DNA from: Symbiodinium kawagutii
Lineage: Eukaryota > Sar > Dinophyceae > Suessiales > Symbiodiniaceae
Direction of reading: 5' to 3'
DNA: 64,000 nt
Assembly: GCA_009767595.1 (NCBI GenBank)
Contig: VSDK01018732.1
Coordinates: 3,099-67,098, forward strand
Shown: positions 22,301-31,000 of the stretch, piece by piece
Layout: the number at the start of each line of letters is the position of its first letter
Numbering within the stretch: position 1 is the stretch's first letter
Notes under the pieces: generated by a model
What the model was told of the DNA's origin: nothing
Databases searched by the model: none
Seen by the model: only the letters and a program-made list of their open reading frames with translations
Translations under genes and position numbers: made by a program

Positions 22301-25300
22301 GTCAGCCTCAAAGTCCCCAGGATGTGAAGCCTACGAAGAACTACGAACATCGTGACCCACATTTGTGGCACTTGCATCCAGAGTTCTTCAGTGCGTAGCT
22401 TAGCCCAACGGTGCCATCCAACCGGGGTGAAAATCCATGGTTTCTGCCATGGCAATCGGCTTGGCTGGGCAGGCTATGGGCGTAAGGAGCCCACCCAAAA
22501 GGTTACCCCGAACTGAAGCTGAAGAAAGGAACCCTAGGTACAGAAGCCTCTAAAAATGAGAATCTGTTTTGTGAGGTCAGGCTACTTGACTTGGTTTCCA
22601 AAGGGAATAAGTAACTAGAACCATTGTTTAACCACAGATTAGCCACAAATGTTAAAGATCAGAGACCATAGATTGACAATTCAAGCCGCTACTAAGCATC
22701 ATAGATTCAACATCATGACTGATTACCCATCATTCACAATAACAAGCATAGATCATTAACGCTTACACCCCATAGATGTCTAACCATATATCAAAAATTG
22801 ACTACACTACTAAGCATCAGTAAGCTTCAATAACCAGCAGTGAAATTATGCACCATACCTACCTTAGCTCAACCGTAGTCCCATCAGTGAATCTATCCAC
22901 CCGACCTACCTCGGCTTAAGCACATGCAACCCACTGAATTCTGATCGCATTTACCTTCCAACCATCAGTCAACGACCACTTCTGGTCAATCAACAACCAC
23001 CATCAACCACTCTTAGCCACCATTCATCACTTTTGACCTGCAACCTACATTCTTACTAATCGGTTGACCACTACTAGTTGGTTATTAACATTTGGCTATG
23101 GGTCAAAACCCTTAGTCCCCCTGGTTCCCATCATTAACCAGCTCGTTTTCCCTATCAGTGTGTTGCTTAATATTGATGGTTAACTGCTTGACCCATACCC
23201 ACTTATTAACTATTTGTTATATAACTAACTAGTAGTAATAACTGATGGTGGTAAACTGATTAGTTCTATAACTATAACTAGTTGGTTATAACTATCACTA
23301 AGCATAGACCATCAGTTCACCACAGCTTCCCCAGGATGCCCCGCAGCTGAGACCCCCAACAGCACCAGCCACCTTCACACGACCCACCAGCACCTCGTGT
23401 CGTAAACCAACGCGGGAGATGCACAGCTGGGAGGTACGGCGCAGCGGTGGATCTGGGGTTATGACTGGAATTGAAGGTACCCCTAGCCTTCCAGTTACCT
23501 TGATGGCCATGGGTCAATATTAACCAACCAATTAATGGGGGATTGCCACCAACAATAGTAGGGAAAACAATTAATGGTTAATGATAGGGAACCAGGGGTA
23601 CAGGGTTTTGACCCACAGCCTTATAGTAGGTAACCAACCCCAGTTGCAACAATGGTAGAAACCAGCTGATTACCTACTATCCAGGTAACTGGAAGGCTAG
23701 GGGTAGCTTAGTCTTAACATCTTAGAGTAGCTGGGGTCATGCTGGTGTAACCATGGTATAACTTGTGGTTGTTGAGTGGGATATAGCCATGGTCAGTTGC
23801 ATTAGGTAGCTGAACTAACCCCGAGAACCATGGTTCGTAACCAATTACGGGCAGCGCGGATGCAAGTAGGTATGGAGCATAAAAAGTGAATACGTGGTGG
23901 ATGAATTGTGAATGAATGCTGAATACTGGGTGGTTAATAAATGGTCAACAGCTGTCGCTGGTTAAATCATCACGCTTCGTGATGATTTGTAAAAAGGGCA
24001 GTGGCGCTTGATGCTTCCCTACCCATCACTGTAACCCTTCTGCTTCCCTACCCATCACCAGGCATGGACCACTATTAACCACCTTGATAATGTTGGAAAA
24101 TGCTAGGAATGGTTGGCAAACGGCAAATCAGGATTGTTCACAGCTATTGTTACCCTCTGGGAAACTGAGCTGGAAGCTAAAAAAATAACCAGTTGTTTTG
24201 TAGCTAAACCACTGGATTTTTCCACTTTCACCAGTTGTAACTAGCGGATTTTCCCTGCAACCAGGTGAAATTTGCCAGAGAGTATGGATCCTTCAAAAAA
24301 ATGGTTGATACTGTACTCATGGACAACCATCATTAGCATTCGACCTGCCGGTTATTGGATACTTGTCAGATTCACGCTAGGTAAATCGTGGACAAGAAAC
24401 CTGTCATCTCATCTGACCATTATCCAATAGCACCTGCACTTGCCCCAGCGTCCGTCTCCATGATGCTCTTCCCCAGTTTTCGCTTGTGGTTTGCCCGCGC
24501 AATCATGGCGTAACACCAAGGAGCTATGGAACACCATGATTTTGGGCCACGATTTTTTGGGATGTGTTGCCCCATCCGGTCCTAAAAATTGATGGCGAAA
24601 TGATGGAGTACACTGACCCGCCTGCCCTGCCGGCCATCCAACCAGCGCACCAGAAAAAACTGGCTCTCGCCGAGTTTGCACTCGTCACCCTGACTCCAGT
24701 GCAGTTGGGGCTCTGAAGAGACAGGTGATTCATGGCTGGGTTGATGATGGCCTATGATCAATGGCTATGATTCATGGCTAGGGTTAGTGATTATCATTCT
24801 TGACAATGGCTATGGTTAATGAAACCAGTGAAATGATTCAATGATGATATCATATTAATGCAGGTTGGTAATTATAACCAGTTTGGTATAAATGTTTATG
24901 AATTAATGGCTATGATGAATGTCAGAGAACAGTCCGAAAGCGGTTGATTAATACATTGAACTGTCGATACTGGTACTTCTAAAGAATGACTGGACAGGCT
25001 ATAAGGATCTATAAGGACCATAAGGTCCAATTTCAACAATATTCATCCCACTTCTTGCTTGCAAACAATATGGCAAATTCAACAGTGGTCGAACTGGATG
25101 GAGAAGCAACCAGGCAGCATACCGTGGTGGCACACCATGGGTAGGTGCGACATGTGACAACGGTAGGGGTTGATCAGGGTTTTAAGGCAAGGTTTCAACC
25201 CAGCATTACAAATCATGATCTGCTTCAACTGTTTCAGCAAATGATCTATTAAAGAATAAACTATGCTTAAAAAAGTAAAGATCTAAGAAAAAATATGTAA

Positions 25301-27005
25301 TCTATCAAAACATATTTCAAAAAAGAACAAACTATGCACACATCTCTACATATAACAATTTATGATCTACAACAATCCATGAAACATCTACTTAAAAAAG
25401 ACAGCAAATCTGATCCGAATCCTCAGCTGTTCCGCTACCCGTGCCTGTTGCGTAATGAGGTGCTTGGGCGGGAAGAGCACCACATCAGGCAGCCTAACGC
25501 AGGGCTTCCCACAAAAAATCCATGCGAAATCGATCAAGCACCAGGTGAATCGACCCCATGTGATCCACTATAAACCAATAACAAGTTGATTGATCCACAG
25601 CTGATGACATATCCCCCGCCACTGGTTGTAAACAGCTGGGGGTGGCTCAGCTGCATCTACCGTTGCCAAAGTTGATTGATTGATAATTTCCCTTGATTAT
25701 GGTGAATCAAAATTTCTGAAAAGGCGATTGATAATTTCCCTTATGGTGAATCAAAATTTCTCAAAAGGCCTGTCATTTTGGAGATGAACCACCCGATATC
25801 ATTCTCTTGGTGCCTGGTAGCAAGTTTGAGGTCCCCTCTGCCTCAGCACTGCTTGCTGCAACCAAGGTCTATAGCCCCAACAAATTCACCTTGGTTGCCT
25901 AGGCAGCAGCTGTTTCCAAGGTGTATACCTATAAGTTTCCAAGGTGTAACCCCAACTTCAATCAGGTTGATCTGTTGAAGATCATGATCTTCAGGTGCCG
26001 AGGAATAGTCACCGTCGTCACAGCCCAGGGCTACTCGATGAGCATGGAGCTTTTCCTCCTGCAGGATCCCTTCATGCACTTTGTTGGGAATCCACTGGAT
26101 GACACAGGGGTCGGTTCTTCTCGTTGCTGGTCGTTGTTGTTCTTCTGGTTGGTTGATTTCGTTGATGGACAAATCAGCTATTCTGAACCAACAATTCACC
26201 TGGCGAACCAACCACTCACCAACCAACCAACTACAAACCAATCAATACTAAGCAGCAACCATCAACCAAAAAACATATTCACCAAACCAAGCATTCTAAA
26301 AACCACATGGCAGTGGGTCAGTTCACCCCGTCCCCCTGGTTCCCCATCATTAACCAGCTCGTTTTCCCTTTAAAATGGTTGGTGAATTCATCCCCCATGA
26401 AATTGTTGATTAACTGCTTGACCCATAGCCATATTGTTGGTATATATCCCCTATAGTTGTTAGTTATCATCCCCTATTATTAACCATTATAACCAGCCAT
26501 CAAACCATCCACCAGTCGCAGCCTCCTGTCACGGGGGCCTCACCAATGCGCTTGCGAAGGCCGAGTGTGCGTTCCGGAAGGAGAAGCTCCGTTGCAGCCT
26601 GCGAGCCACGGCTCCCATCGGCTGGGAGTCCAGGTCGGAGGAGTCGCTGGGAAGATGGGGCCGGTGATTCCTAGGGAAAGCCGTGAAAGCTGCCAGCACG
26701 GCGGAGCAGTGCAGGGCAGCCAGGTAGTGAAACACCTTGAAAAAGCTTGGTGGATCTATGAGGTGAATCCGTGAATCACATAGAAAATTGGGGATTTTTT
26801 GTTTGTTGCCGGTGGTTGGGGTTGGTTTATCGGAGTGCAACCACTTGATAAGTTGGGTCAAATCCAGTCAGAGATAAGTGAGAACGTCACTTTATGTCAC
26901 TTTACCGCAGACTCAAAATGCATCGAATACGGTCCTGGTATGTCCTGGTCATGCACCCACAACATCTTCACTGCAATAGCTGTTGGGATCCAAGCACCAC
27001 TGGGC
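13253..27005 (-). CDS. putative multi-exon gene with two cyclic-nucleotide-binding domains
   Basis: This entry groups the minus exons at 26907, 26544, 25955, 25430, 24622, 23373, 21721, 20982, 19283, 17395, 15091, 14067 and 13253. Two carry cyclic-nucleotide-binding signatures in the order expected for a tandem pair: a first phosphate cassette (20982), then a linker helix (15091), the opening helix of a second domain (14067) and its strand ending in FGE (13253). Cyclic-nucleotide binding is well supported for the first exon and plausible for the second. The upstream part contains one hydrophobic stretch (26544). Introns average about 1 kb and hold elements of families A to D, F and G. Whether all exons belong to one transcript cannot be decided by eye; there could be two genes. 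No kinase catalytic motif or channel pore was found. Confidence 0.35.
13520..13740 (-). CDS. possible exon, frame unresolved
   Basis: Two minus frames are open for more than 60 codons (…YLQGVSLPSPTKLVSNVWVD… and …LQRLGRLEGDTTKNSPKIL…). It lies between two exons of the putative nucleotide-binding gene. I cannot choose the frame. Confidence 0.25.
13770..13866. mobile_element. family B element
   Basis: GGGTGCTTCTCAGATTATGG to CCGATTCTGAGAAACACCCA, with internal GATGATTTGGGT. Confidence 0.75.
14060..14135 (-). CDS. possible exon upstream of second nucleotide-binding motif
   Basis: The minus frame reads …NEREVTLMKDCASLLPPKM. That resembles the E-x-x-x-L helix and G turn that open a cyclic-nucleotide-binding domain. 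The likely core is 14067-14110, with a GAAG acceptor and a GA donor. It lies in the right order before the FGE exon at 13253. Assignment rests on pattern only. Confidence 0.35.
14198..14252. mobile_element. family D half-copy
   Basis: TCCAGTTACAAGCCAACTCA and GCTAACTCGGGCGGCCC match one half of family D. The other end is absent. Confidence 0.5.
14391..14487. mobile_element. family B element
   Basis: ATGGTGGTTTCTCAAAAGGG to CACTATTTTGAGAAACAACA, with the interior AAAGATGGTTGGTTTGTTA. Confidence 0.8.
14720..14811. mobile_element. family A element, decayed
   Basis: CTGGTTTGCGGTTTCAACCC, CCATGAAAAATATAAGTCAA and ACCAACCATTTGTGCATACT. The right terminal repeat is lost. Confidence 0.6.
14844..14951. 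mobile_element. family E repeat copy
   Basis: ACTTGGTGGCTTTTAGATCC through AAGTCAATCATATCCCAAAA to AGTTCATAGCTGTAA. Confidence 0.75.
15091..15154 (-). CDS. probable exon of the nucleotide-binding-domain gene
   Basis: CACCAG acceptor and 21 codons plus one base (QIRGEKFENMILFVAASVSM…) with a GC donor. The R-x-x-FE-x-x pattern is like the helix linking two cyclic-nucleotide-binding domains in regulatory subunits. Its position between the two domain exons agrees. Confidence 0.45.
15225..15302. mobile_element. family G relic
   Basis: CCTACCCTTCCAACTACC and GGTAACTGGAAGGATTGG are the remains of the two family G arms (compare 60054-60163). Confidence 0.5.
15756..15885. mobile_element. family F element
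   Basis: TTGGATGTGCACCCCCACGG at the left, GCTGCACATCC at the right. Two internal CCATGG boxes with flanking GGGCTTAGTGAACC and TTCACTAACCC form an inner inverted repeat. Confidence 0.65.
16015..16130. repeat. ATGGTTGATG tandem repeat
   Basis: About ten degenerate copies of GATGGTTGAT/GATGGTTAAT. Confidence 0.8.
16347..16640. other. long open frames on both strands, coding state unclear
   Basis: The plus frame (…HLAKIGGQKACLKSW…) and three minus frames are open for 60-90 codons. Composition is AT-rich and unlike the confident exons. I keep this as unresolved. Confidence 0.3.
16662..16735. mobile_element. family A element, right end lost
   Basis: CTGGTTGGTGGTTTCAACCT, TATGAAAAAAAAGTCAACCA and ACCATTTGTAAATGCTAGG. 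Confidence 0.7.
17395..17471 (-). CDS. probable exon, family not recognised
   Basis: GTTGCTGCAG acceptor, two bases plus 25 codons (PEGRFVVPQDLSSADRMVK…KCW) and a GTACAG donor. It is in line with the minus exons of the nucleotide-binding-domain gene. The frame continues open beyond the donor. Confidence 0.45.
17876..18035. repeat. (GAT)n trinucleotide microsatellite
   Basis: GATGAT runs with GGT and GAC variants over about 160 bases. Frames through it give poly-Met, poly-His or poly-Ile/Val and are not genes. Confidence 0.95.
18240..18372. repeat. short tandem repeat, unit about 25 bases
   Basis: AACCTCTATAAAACC.GATGAAT recurs five to six times. Confidence 0.8.
18381..18419. repeat. (AT)n palindrome centred on TCTAGA
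   Basis: ATATATAT…CTAGATATATAT is a dinucleotide run and a perfect palindrome. Confidence 0.9.
18489..18588. CDS. candidate exon running into a family D element
   Basis: The plus frame (…RNRRGLVEHARVVVDWLVL…) is GC-rich at third positions, starts after a CGGCAG acceptor and ends at AAG|GTGGGC. That donor is the terminal repeat of the adjoining family D element. A minus frame (…DQTTAIPALAQTPLLGG…) is open too. The strand is therefore not certain. Confidence 0.4.
18586..18698. mobile_element. family D element, intact, TA-flanked
   Basis: CAAGGTGGGCCCC and GGGGGCCCACCTTG are flanked by TA on each side (GGCTA|CAAGG…CCTTG|TAAGA). The TA duplication suggests a Tc1/mariner-type mechanism. Confidence 0.9.
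18712..18768. repeat. GGGGATATGCT tandem repeat
   Basis: About five 11-base units (GGGGATATGCT/GGAATGTGCT), the first within 15 bases of the end of the family D element. Confidence 0.8.
18930..19001. mobile_element. family A element, internally deleted
   Basis: CTGGTTGGTGGTTTCAATCC and AAACCGCCAACCAG. It is about 72 bp long. Confidence 0.8.
19126..19268. repeat. CCAACCCCAACCTCA microsatellite
   Basis: About 140 bases of CCAACC, CCCAACC and CTCACCCAA units. The Pro/Thr/Asn-rich frames are artefacts. Confidence 0.9.
19283..19394 (-). CDS. exon of the 13-27 kb minus gene(s)
   Basis: CCACCAG acceptor, one base plus 37 codons (IGSCARHPLDRDKLAQIWK…RREWIK) and a GTGTCC donor. The peptide is charged and helix-like. 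It lies between the two cyclic-nucleotide-binding exons, but nothing in it proves that they share a gene. Confidence 0.55.
19442..19534. mobile_element. family B element, left end diverged
   Basis: ACCCCAAAGATATATGGTTG, GATGATTTGGGTGGACGCC and TTTGAGAAACCACCGCAT match family B. The left repeat has decayed. Confidence 0.6.
20315..20419. mobile_element. family B element
   Basis: ATGGCGGTTTCTTAGAATAG to CTATTTTGAGAAACACCCA, interior AAAATGGCTGGTTAACTACT and GATGATTTGGGGGG. Confidence 0.85.
20635..20695 (-). CDS. possible short exon
   Basis: The minus frame WLAGLRELRQLLGVPGCP is helix-like with GC-rich codons and could end at a GTGATC donor. The plus frame is also open. It is in order within the nucleotide-binding-domain gene, but the evidence is thin. 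Confidence 0.35.
20982..21084 (-). CDS. exon with cyclic-nucleotide-binding-domain cassette
   Basis: CCGGGCAG acceptor, then LQVFGEVGAFGISKRRTASA followed by ITWEDGYVSCLRF, with a GTGCGG donor in phase 1. FGE, seven residues, RRTA-S is the phosphate-binding cassette of cyclic-nucleotide-binding domains: the FGE glutamate contacts the ribose and the arginine of the RRTA segment contacts the cyclic phosphate. In this family such domains regulate kinases, ion channels and exchange factors. Nothing here shows which partner domain follows. The exon lies on the minus strand in a chain of minus exons. Confidence 0.7.
21085..21430. repeat. GGTGGTGGG / GATGGTGAATG repeat region
   Basis: Short G-rich and ATGGTGA words on the plus strand, probably intron. 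No exon. Confidence 0.6.
21645..21690. mobile_element. family B left-end relic
   Basis: GGCGGTTTCTTGAGATGCAC and GTACCCTCAGTT. A matching right end may be CCCTTATGACTTGAGAAACA near 22000, split by the exon island between them. Confidence 0.4.
21721..21890 (-). CDS. exon, family not recognised
   Basis: CTACAAG acceptor, two bases plus 56 codons (ALLHCSLRTCWDPQALKR…VDPTAL) and a GTTGGT donor. Codons are GC-rich. The peptide reads as an alpha-helical cytosolic segment. It belongs to the chain of minus exons between 27 and 13 kb. Confidence 0.6.
22273..22440 (-). CDS. possible exon
   Basis: Minus frame …WHRWAKLRTEELWMQVPQMW…, open for about 55 codons. Splice sites are not clear and composition is mixed. 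Confidence 0.3.
   Translation of the reverse strand, partial: PWIFTPVGWHRWAKLRTEELWMQVPQMWVTMFVVLRRLHILGTLRLTNADHLFVQ
22560..23090. other. intron-like stretch, no exon seen
   Basis: AT-rich with ATCAACCAC and CATCAG words only. Confidence 0.5.
23092..23202. mobile_element. family C element
   Basis: TTTGGCTATGGGTCAAAACC to AACTGCTTGACCCATACCC, with CCCCCTGGTTCCC and GTTTTCCCTA inside. Confidence 0.8.
23373..23452 (-). CDS. probable exon, family not recognised
   Basis: AACCCCAG acceptor, two bases plus 26 codons (PPLRRTSQLCISRVGLRHEV…GRVK) and a GTGGCT donor. Confidence 0.5.
23478..23705. mobile_element. family G element interrupted by a family C element
   Basis: The arms TACCCCTAGCCTTCCAGTTA and the complementary TAACTGGAAGGCTAGGGGTA define family G. 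Bases 23505-23620 between them are a complete reverse family C element. Without it the interior matches the uninterrupted copy at 60054-60163 (ATAGTAGGTAACCAACCCCA…). Confidence 0.85.
23505..23620. mobile_element. family C element nested in family G
   Basis: GGCCATGGGTCAATATTAAC to GGGTTTTGACCCACAGCC, in the same orientation as 2987 and 32679. It is younger than the family G copy it splits. Confidence 0.85.
24622..24712 (-). CDS. exon, family not recognised
   Basis: TCTCTTCAG acceptor, then two bases and PQLHWSQGDECKLGESQFFL followed by VRWLDGRQGR. The donor is GC (GCGGGT) or a GT a few bases on. Two other minus frames are longer but less protein-like. Confidence 0.5.
24725..25420. other. 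intron-like stretch
   Basis: ATTCATGGCTA-type words near 24725-24830 and an A-rich patch at 25240-25400. No exon seen. Confidence 0.5.
25430..25545 (-). CDS. probable exon, family not recognised
   Basis: The minus frame reads …FCGKPCVRLPDVVLFPPKHL… and continues to AEQLRIR. An acceptor at GCGTTAG would start it at 25493, and earlier AGs would lengthen it. Composition is clearly coding-like. Confidence 0.45.
25690..25770. repeat. direct repeat, unit about 43 bases
   Basis: TGATAATTTCCCTT…ATGGTGAATCAAAATTTCTGAAAAGGC occurs twice in tandem (25680 and 25729). Confidence 0.8.
25955..26100 (-). CDS. probable exon, family not recognised
   Basis: TCATCCAG acceptor and a long open frame (WIPNKVHEGILQEEKLHAHR…DLQQINLIE). 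The frame is open for 132 codons overall, the longest among the minus exons of this block. The 3' edge is uncertain. Confidence 0.5.
26308..26434. mobile_element. family C element
   Basis: ATGGCAGTGGGTCAGTTCAC to TTGACCCATAGCCATAT, with CCCCCTGGTTCCCCATCATT inside. Confidence 0.8.
26544..26735 (-). CDS. exon, 64 codons, family not recognised
   Basis: TTTTTCAAG acceptor, 64 codons in phase 0 (VFHYLAALHCSAVLAAFTAF…NAHSAFASAL) and a GTGAGG donor. The first 20 residues are hydrophobic enough to be a membrane segment and the rest is basic. It joins in phase to the exon at 26907. Together with the nucleotide-binding exons downstream this would suit a membrane protein such as a cyclic-nucleotide-gated channel. 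That is only a guess, since no pore signature was seen. Confidence 0.6.
26907..27005 (-). CDS. exon, family not recognised
   Basis: The minus frame GAWIPTAIAVKMLWVHDQDI…SMHFESA ends at a GTAAAG donor in phase 0 and continues in frame into the exon at 26544-26735. The acceptor is GGCCCAG or further upstream. A plus frame overlaps but has no splice logic. Confidence 0.5.
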
Positions 27006-27157
27006 CAATGACCATCCCAGATTTGTTAAACCCACCGCAGGGGGCCCACCATGGCTGCCCATTTGAAGCCGTTCATTTATATAGTGCGAAATGCAAAGAG
27101 CTCAGCGACGTCAGATATCGATCCGTCAACTCTATGATGAAGAGTAGCCAGCTATAC

Positions 27158-27266
27158 ATGGCGGTTTCGCAAAATGTGGGTACCCCCAAATCTTCCTCGG
27201 TATTACTCATCTATAGTACGAAACCAACCGTACCTTTGAGGGTTCCCTTGGCTTGAGAAAGAGCCA
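27158..27266. mobile_element. family B element
   Basis: ATGGCGGTTTCGCAAAATGT to CCCTTGGCTTGAGAAAGAGC, interior CCCCCAAATC and AAACCAACCGTACC. Confidence 0.75.
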
Positions 27267-27426
27267 TCCGTCCATACCCATCCCATCATCCCATCTCGCC
27301 AAAAGCTCACACCTCTTTCGCATCTGTGAGAGTCCAAAGGGCTGAGCCTCACGATGGAAGAGATGTTAAGCGCCCAACCAGCAACCAGGATGGCTGTGGG
27401 AACAGTTTCCCCTGCCAGTCATGGGT

Positions 27427-27510
27427 ACTTGGATGTGCAACTGGGGTCATAGCCATGGTCATAAACCCAATAAGGCAGCTTATAACCCCTAGAAACCATG
27501 GCTCAGGATA
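27427..27510. mobile_element. family F element, right end lost
   Basis: TACTTGGATGTGCAACTGGG, CATAGCCATGG, AAGGCAGCTTATAACCCCTA and GAAACCATGG. Confidence 0.65.
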
Positions 27511-27765
27511 CCAGCAGGCTTAACGAGCTGGCTTGGTTTCTGGTTGTTAGTAGAGAGCAAAAGTGTGTGCATGGTAACCCTACGGTGACCCAACCGTGGA
27601 AACGGAACACCTGGATAGTCGAGACTCATTTACATACTTTTGATGAAATCCCAGGCTAGAACTGAAATGAACTTCGAAGCATCCGTTATTGATCTATATG
27701 TTTATTTCAGGCAGCTTTCGATCCAACCGTCACACTTTCCCTCCACTTCCCTTCCTATCCACCTT

Positions 27766-28033
27766 TCAAGACGCCCTTCCCCTGCCCTCTTTTGCACTTT
27801 CCGGTTCCCTCCGGTTCAGCGCGAAAATCACTCTGGGCGGATTGGCCGGAGTCAGCGTAAACGAATACGCCTCCGACAGATCCACGGCCGACCTCCCCTC
27901 GGCTCGCCATTGCAAGGCCTCCAGCAGCACGGCTGCATAGGTCCGAAGCTGGGCCATGGCCAACGGAGCGCCGGGACAGAAGCGAGCACCCAGGCCGAAG
28001 GGCAGAAACTTGGCTGCCTCACTGCTGGAAGGC
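27766..28033 (-). CDS. P450 exon 9: heme-binding loop and C-terminus
   Basis: Acceptor CATTTGTCAG, then a single base completing a Gln codon with exon 8. It reads PSSSEAAKFLPFGLGARFCP and on to the stop at 27766. F-x-x-G-x-R-x-C-x-G is complete, so the axial cysteine is present. After it come the L-helix (MAQLRTYAAVLLEALQW) and a final beta region. Confidence 0.85.
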
Positions 28034-31000
28034 CTGACAAATGAAGCCGTCCCAACCATCCATTTGCAGCTTTCATGTTCAGCTTTGATCATCAATTAGC
28101 CTTGATTTTTGGGATACCCCATTACTTAAGGATTTTTATCCATTTTTGAGGGTAATTGATTGAGGCAGTCAAGGGTCAAGTTGGAACCCAGTTGGTTGAA
28201 TCATGTCATCATGGCCTATTTCCTTCAGTTGCTTCCAGCTTACTCATAGCATTTCTTGCCCAATGAACCCACAGAGTGGTTGCGCATGTGTGCATGTGTC
28301 ACCCCGCCTGCTCTCATCTTGCTCCACTGAAACTTCTGAGAACGGACACCTGGCCGTGGGTCACTACCAACCGCCCAAGATGAGCAGTTCATCAGGATTC
28401 AGCAGGTTATAATCGGTTCATCATTATCCATCATCCATGTGATATTAGCAGCAATATCTGCAATTCATCAGGATTCACCATGATGCAAGCATCAATAATC
28501 AATAGGAACAGATATCAACAGGCATGGTAAATACATCTTCCAAAAAGATCTACATTTGTTGGAAAGTGAATCTTTTGAGGATGATACCAATGTTTAAACC
28601 AGTCTCATGTATTCTAAGCTACTTCTATGTTGGAATCCAGTCTAACTTCAATCTTTGATCTGGGTTAAAGAAATCATTTCTAAACATAAACCAACCATAG
28701 CTTCTGGGGGCTCCCTATGGCTTGAGAAACCTCCATGTAGTACTTGTTAAACCATATTGTTGTTGGTGAATCTCCTCTCTCTTATTTACCTTTGTAATCC
28801 CCTATAAAACCTATCATCCCCGTGCTTAAACATACAAGGTGGGCCCCCAACCACTTATAACATGGCTTACAACCAACTTAATTTGGGTTAACTACCAGTT
28901 AAAGGGGTGAACTCACCCAACTTCTAACTACTGAGGGGCCCACCTTGTAATCCCTTACAAAATCTCTAATCCCCTTGGTTAAACATATTCTAAACATAAA
29001 TCGACCATAGCTTGGTGGGTTCCCTATGGCTTCAGCAACACCCATAGAAGTTCGGATTCCAAGCCGTCAAGACCTGCCCCGCTCCTGGACATCTTCGGCA
29101 GCTGCGTTCCAGGTTTCATGGTCAGCAAGGCTCGCTCGGTGCCCAGAAACCGCTCGGGACGAAAGTCTTCGGGATCCTCCCAGAGCTCCTGGCAGGGCAC
29201 GAAATGGCGAGCTGGGTCAAGGCTTTGACCAACCAATAATAGCTGGTTAAGTAGCTGCGGTTCATGGTTGACAATAGGGTAGTATAAGTAACAATACTAG
29301 GGGATATACCAGCTATGGCATGGCAATTTGTTGGTGAACATAGCTGGGGTCAACAGCTGGACGACTGCAAGCTATAGCTGTTTAGTAAGGTGGTTTTAAT
29401 AGCGGATAACAATGAAGTATATAAAACGATTATATAGCTTGTTGAATTCTTCGTTGATCAACTTGTTAATATAGTTTGTGAACACAACTAGGCTTCATAG
29501 CCAAGTAACTACCACCTGTTGCAGAAAAAACAGCTTGTGAAATGAATTCGTTACTCATCGGCTTATAAGTAGGTAGCTTTGATTCAACCCCCAGCCCACC
29601 ATCATAGGGCTGCACCCTTAGTGGCAAGGTGGAGGATGGACTGTTTTTAAGTGCCACTGGTGTTATAAACCCAGAGTCATCGCTGTTTCATGTCAACATA
29701 CGTCAACAAACTCATTGACCAATGCAAAGAATCAATCCACCAATTGTTGCTTATCACTTTTAGACTTAATTAGGTTAACTATGAGTTCAATGAAGTCAAC
29801 CCCCAATGCTGATAGGTTACCCGCTATTGATGGTGAAACTAAGGATGGTATATGAAAAGCTGGATCTACGATGACCTTTAACCCACGTCAACTACGACTT
29901 GAATCAAGTCACTACAGCTACAGTAAATAGTAGAAATATCTGGACATCACAATGCTTCATGGTTGCCAATGTCAAGCCCATCGTAAACTGTGGTGCGTTG
30001 GATTTTCTTGAAACAATCTTGAAAAAATGAACAAGTCTTGGATTGTTCAAGAAAATATGGTGACTTGGTTGATATCAAAGTTTCAACTGCTGATCTTTGC
30101 TCCTCATCATGAGCCAGTCGATACGAGTCCGGTAGCAACAAGCTTTCGGCAGGTACCTGGCAGTGGGAAGGGTAACAGGACAGTCTGGGTAGGAGCAGAT
30201 ATGGCCACCTTGCTGAGATGAGATTCGCCATGCTTCCAGTAGATCAACTTCTATAGCTCTTCATGGCTTGAATTCACATCACCAACTCACAGCAGATCTA
30301 GATCCGCGATCTGCACATGACCACATCCCGCTGTGATCTCCACGCCTCGAAGCCGGCCACTTGAATAGCCTCCATGCAACGTCGAGGGATGAACAGCGGA
30401 GTTTTAAGCCGCAGAGCTTCCAAGATGCACGCGTCCAAATATTCCCCGCCAGCCCTGGCTTTACTCTGCACCTCACGATCTGATGCCAGTAGCAGCATCA
30501 ACCATTCCAGGGCAGTACTCACTGTGCTGATGCCAGCAGTGGTCAAAGAGACCAAGGTTTCAACGATCAAATCCTCGCCGAAACCGTATTTCTTCTGTGC
30601 CTGTGTGAGGTGGCGGACCGAGTTGCAGTGATGCTCAAGAGTCAAGAAATCCCAGGGTGACAACATCATGATCGTCTCAATGGAAATATATAGCTACCAT
30701 ACCTACAGGTGAGTTGTGTCAGAAACCGTTGCGGAGCCTCTTGGAACTGGTTGGGAATCATGGGTAACCTTATGGGTTAGAGCCTTGCTACCCAGCGAGT
30801 AGAAGCTGTGCGTGTAGCGCTTGCGCCGCTGTTGAGCTCTCTTCATGTTGAAGGAAATCCCAAGGTGTCTAGGGAGTGCTGTGCTTGATGGATCTTGCTG
30901 ATCAACAAGCATCCTAAAGGTGATCAATGTTGTTGGCTATCATCTGCAGTTGTCACTCGTCAACCAAGATATCCATCATCAACCCACTATCAACATTTAA

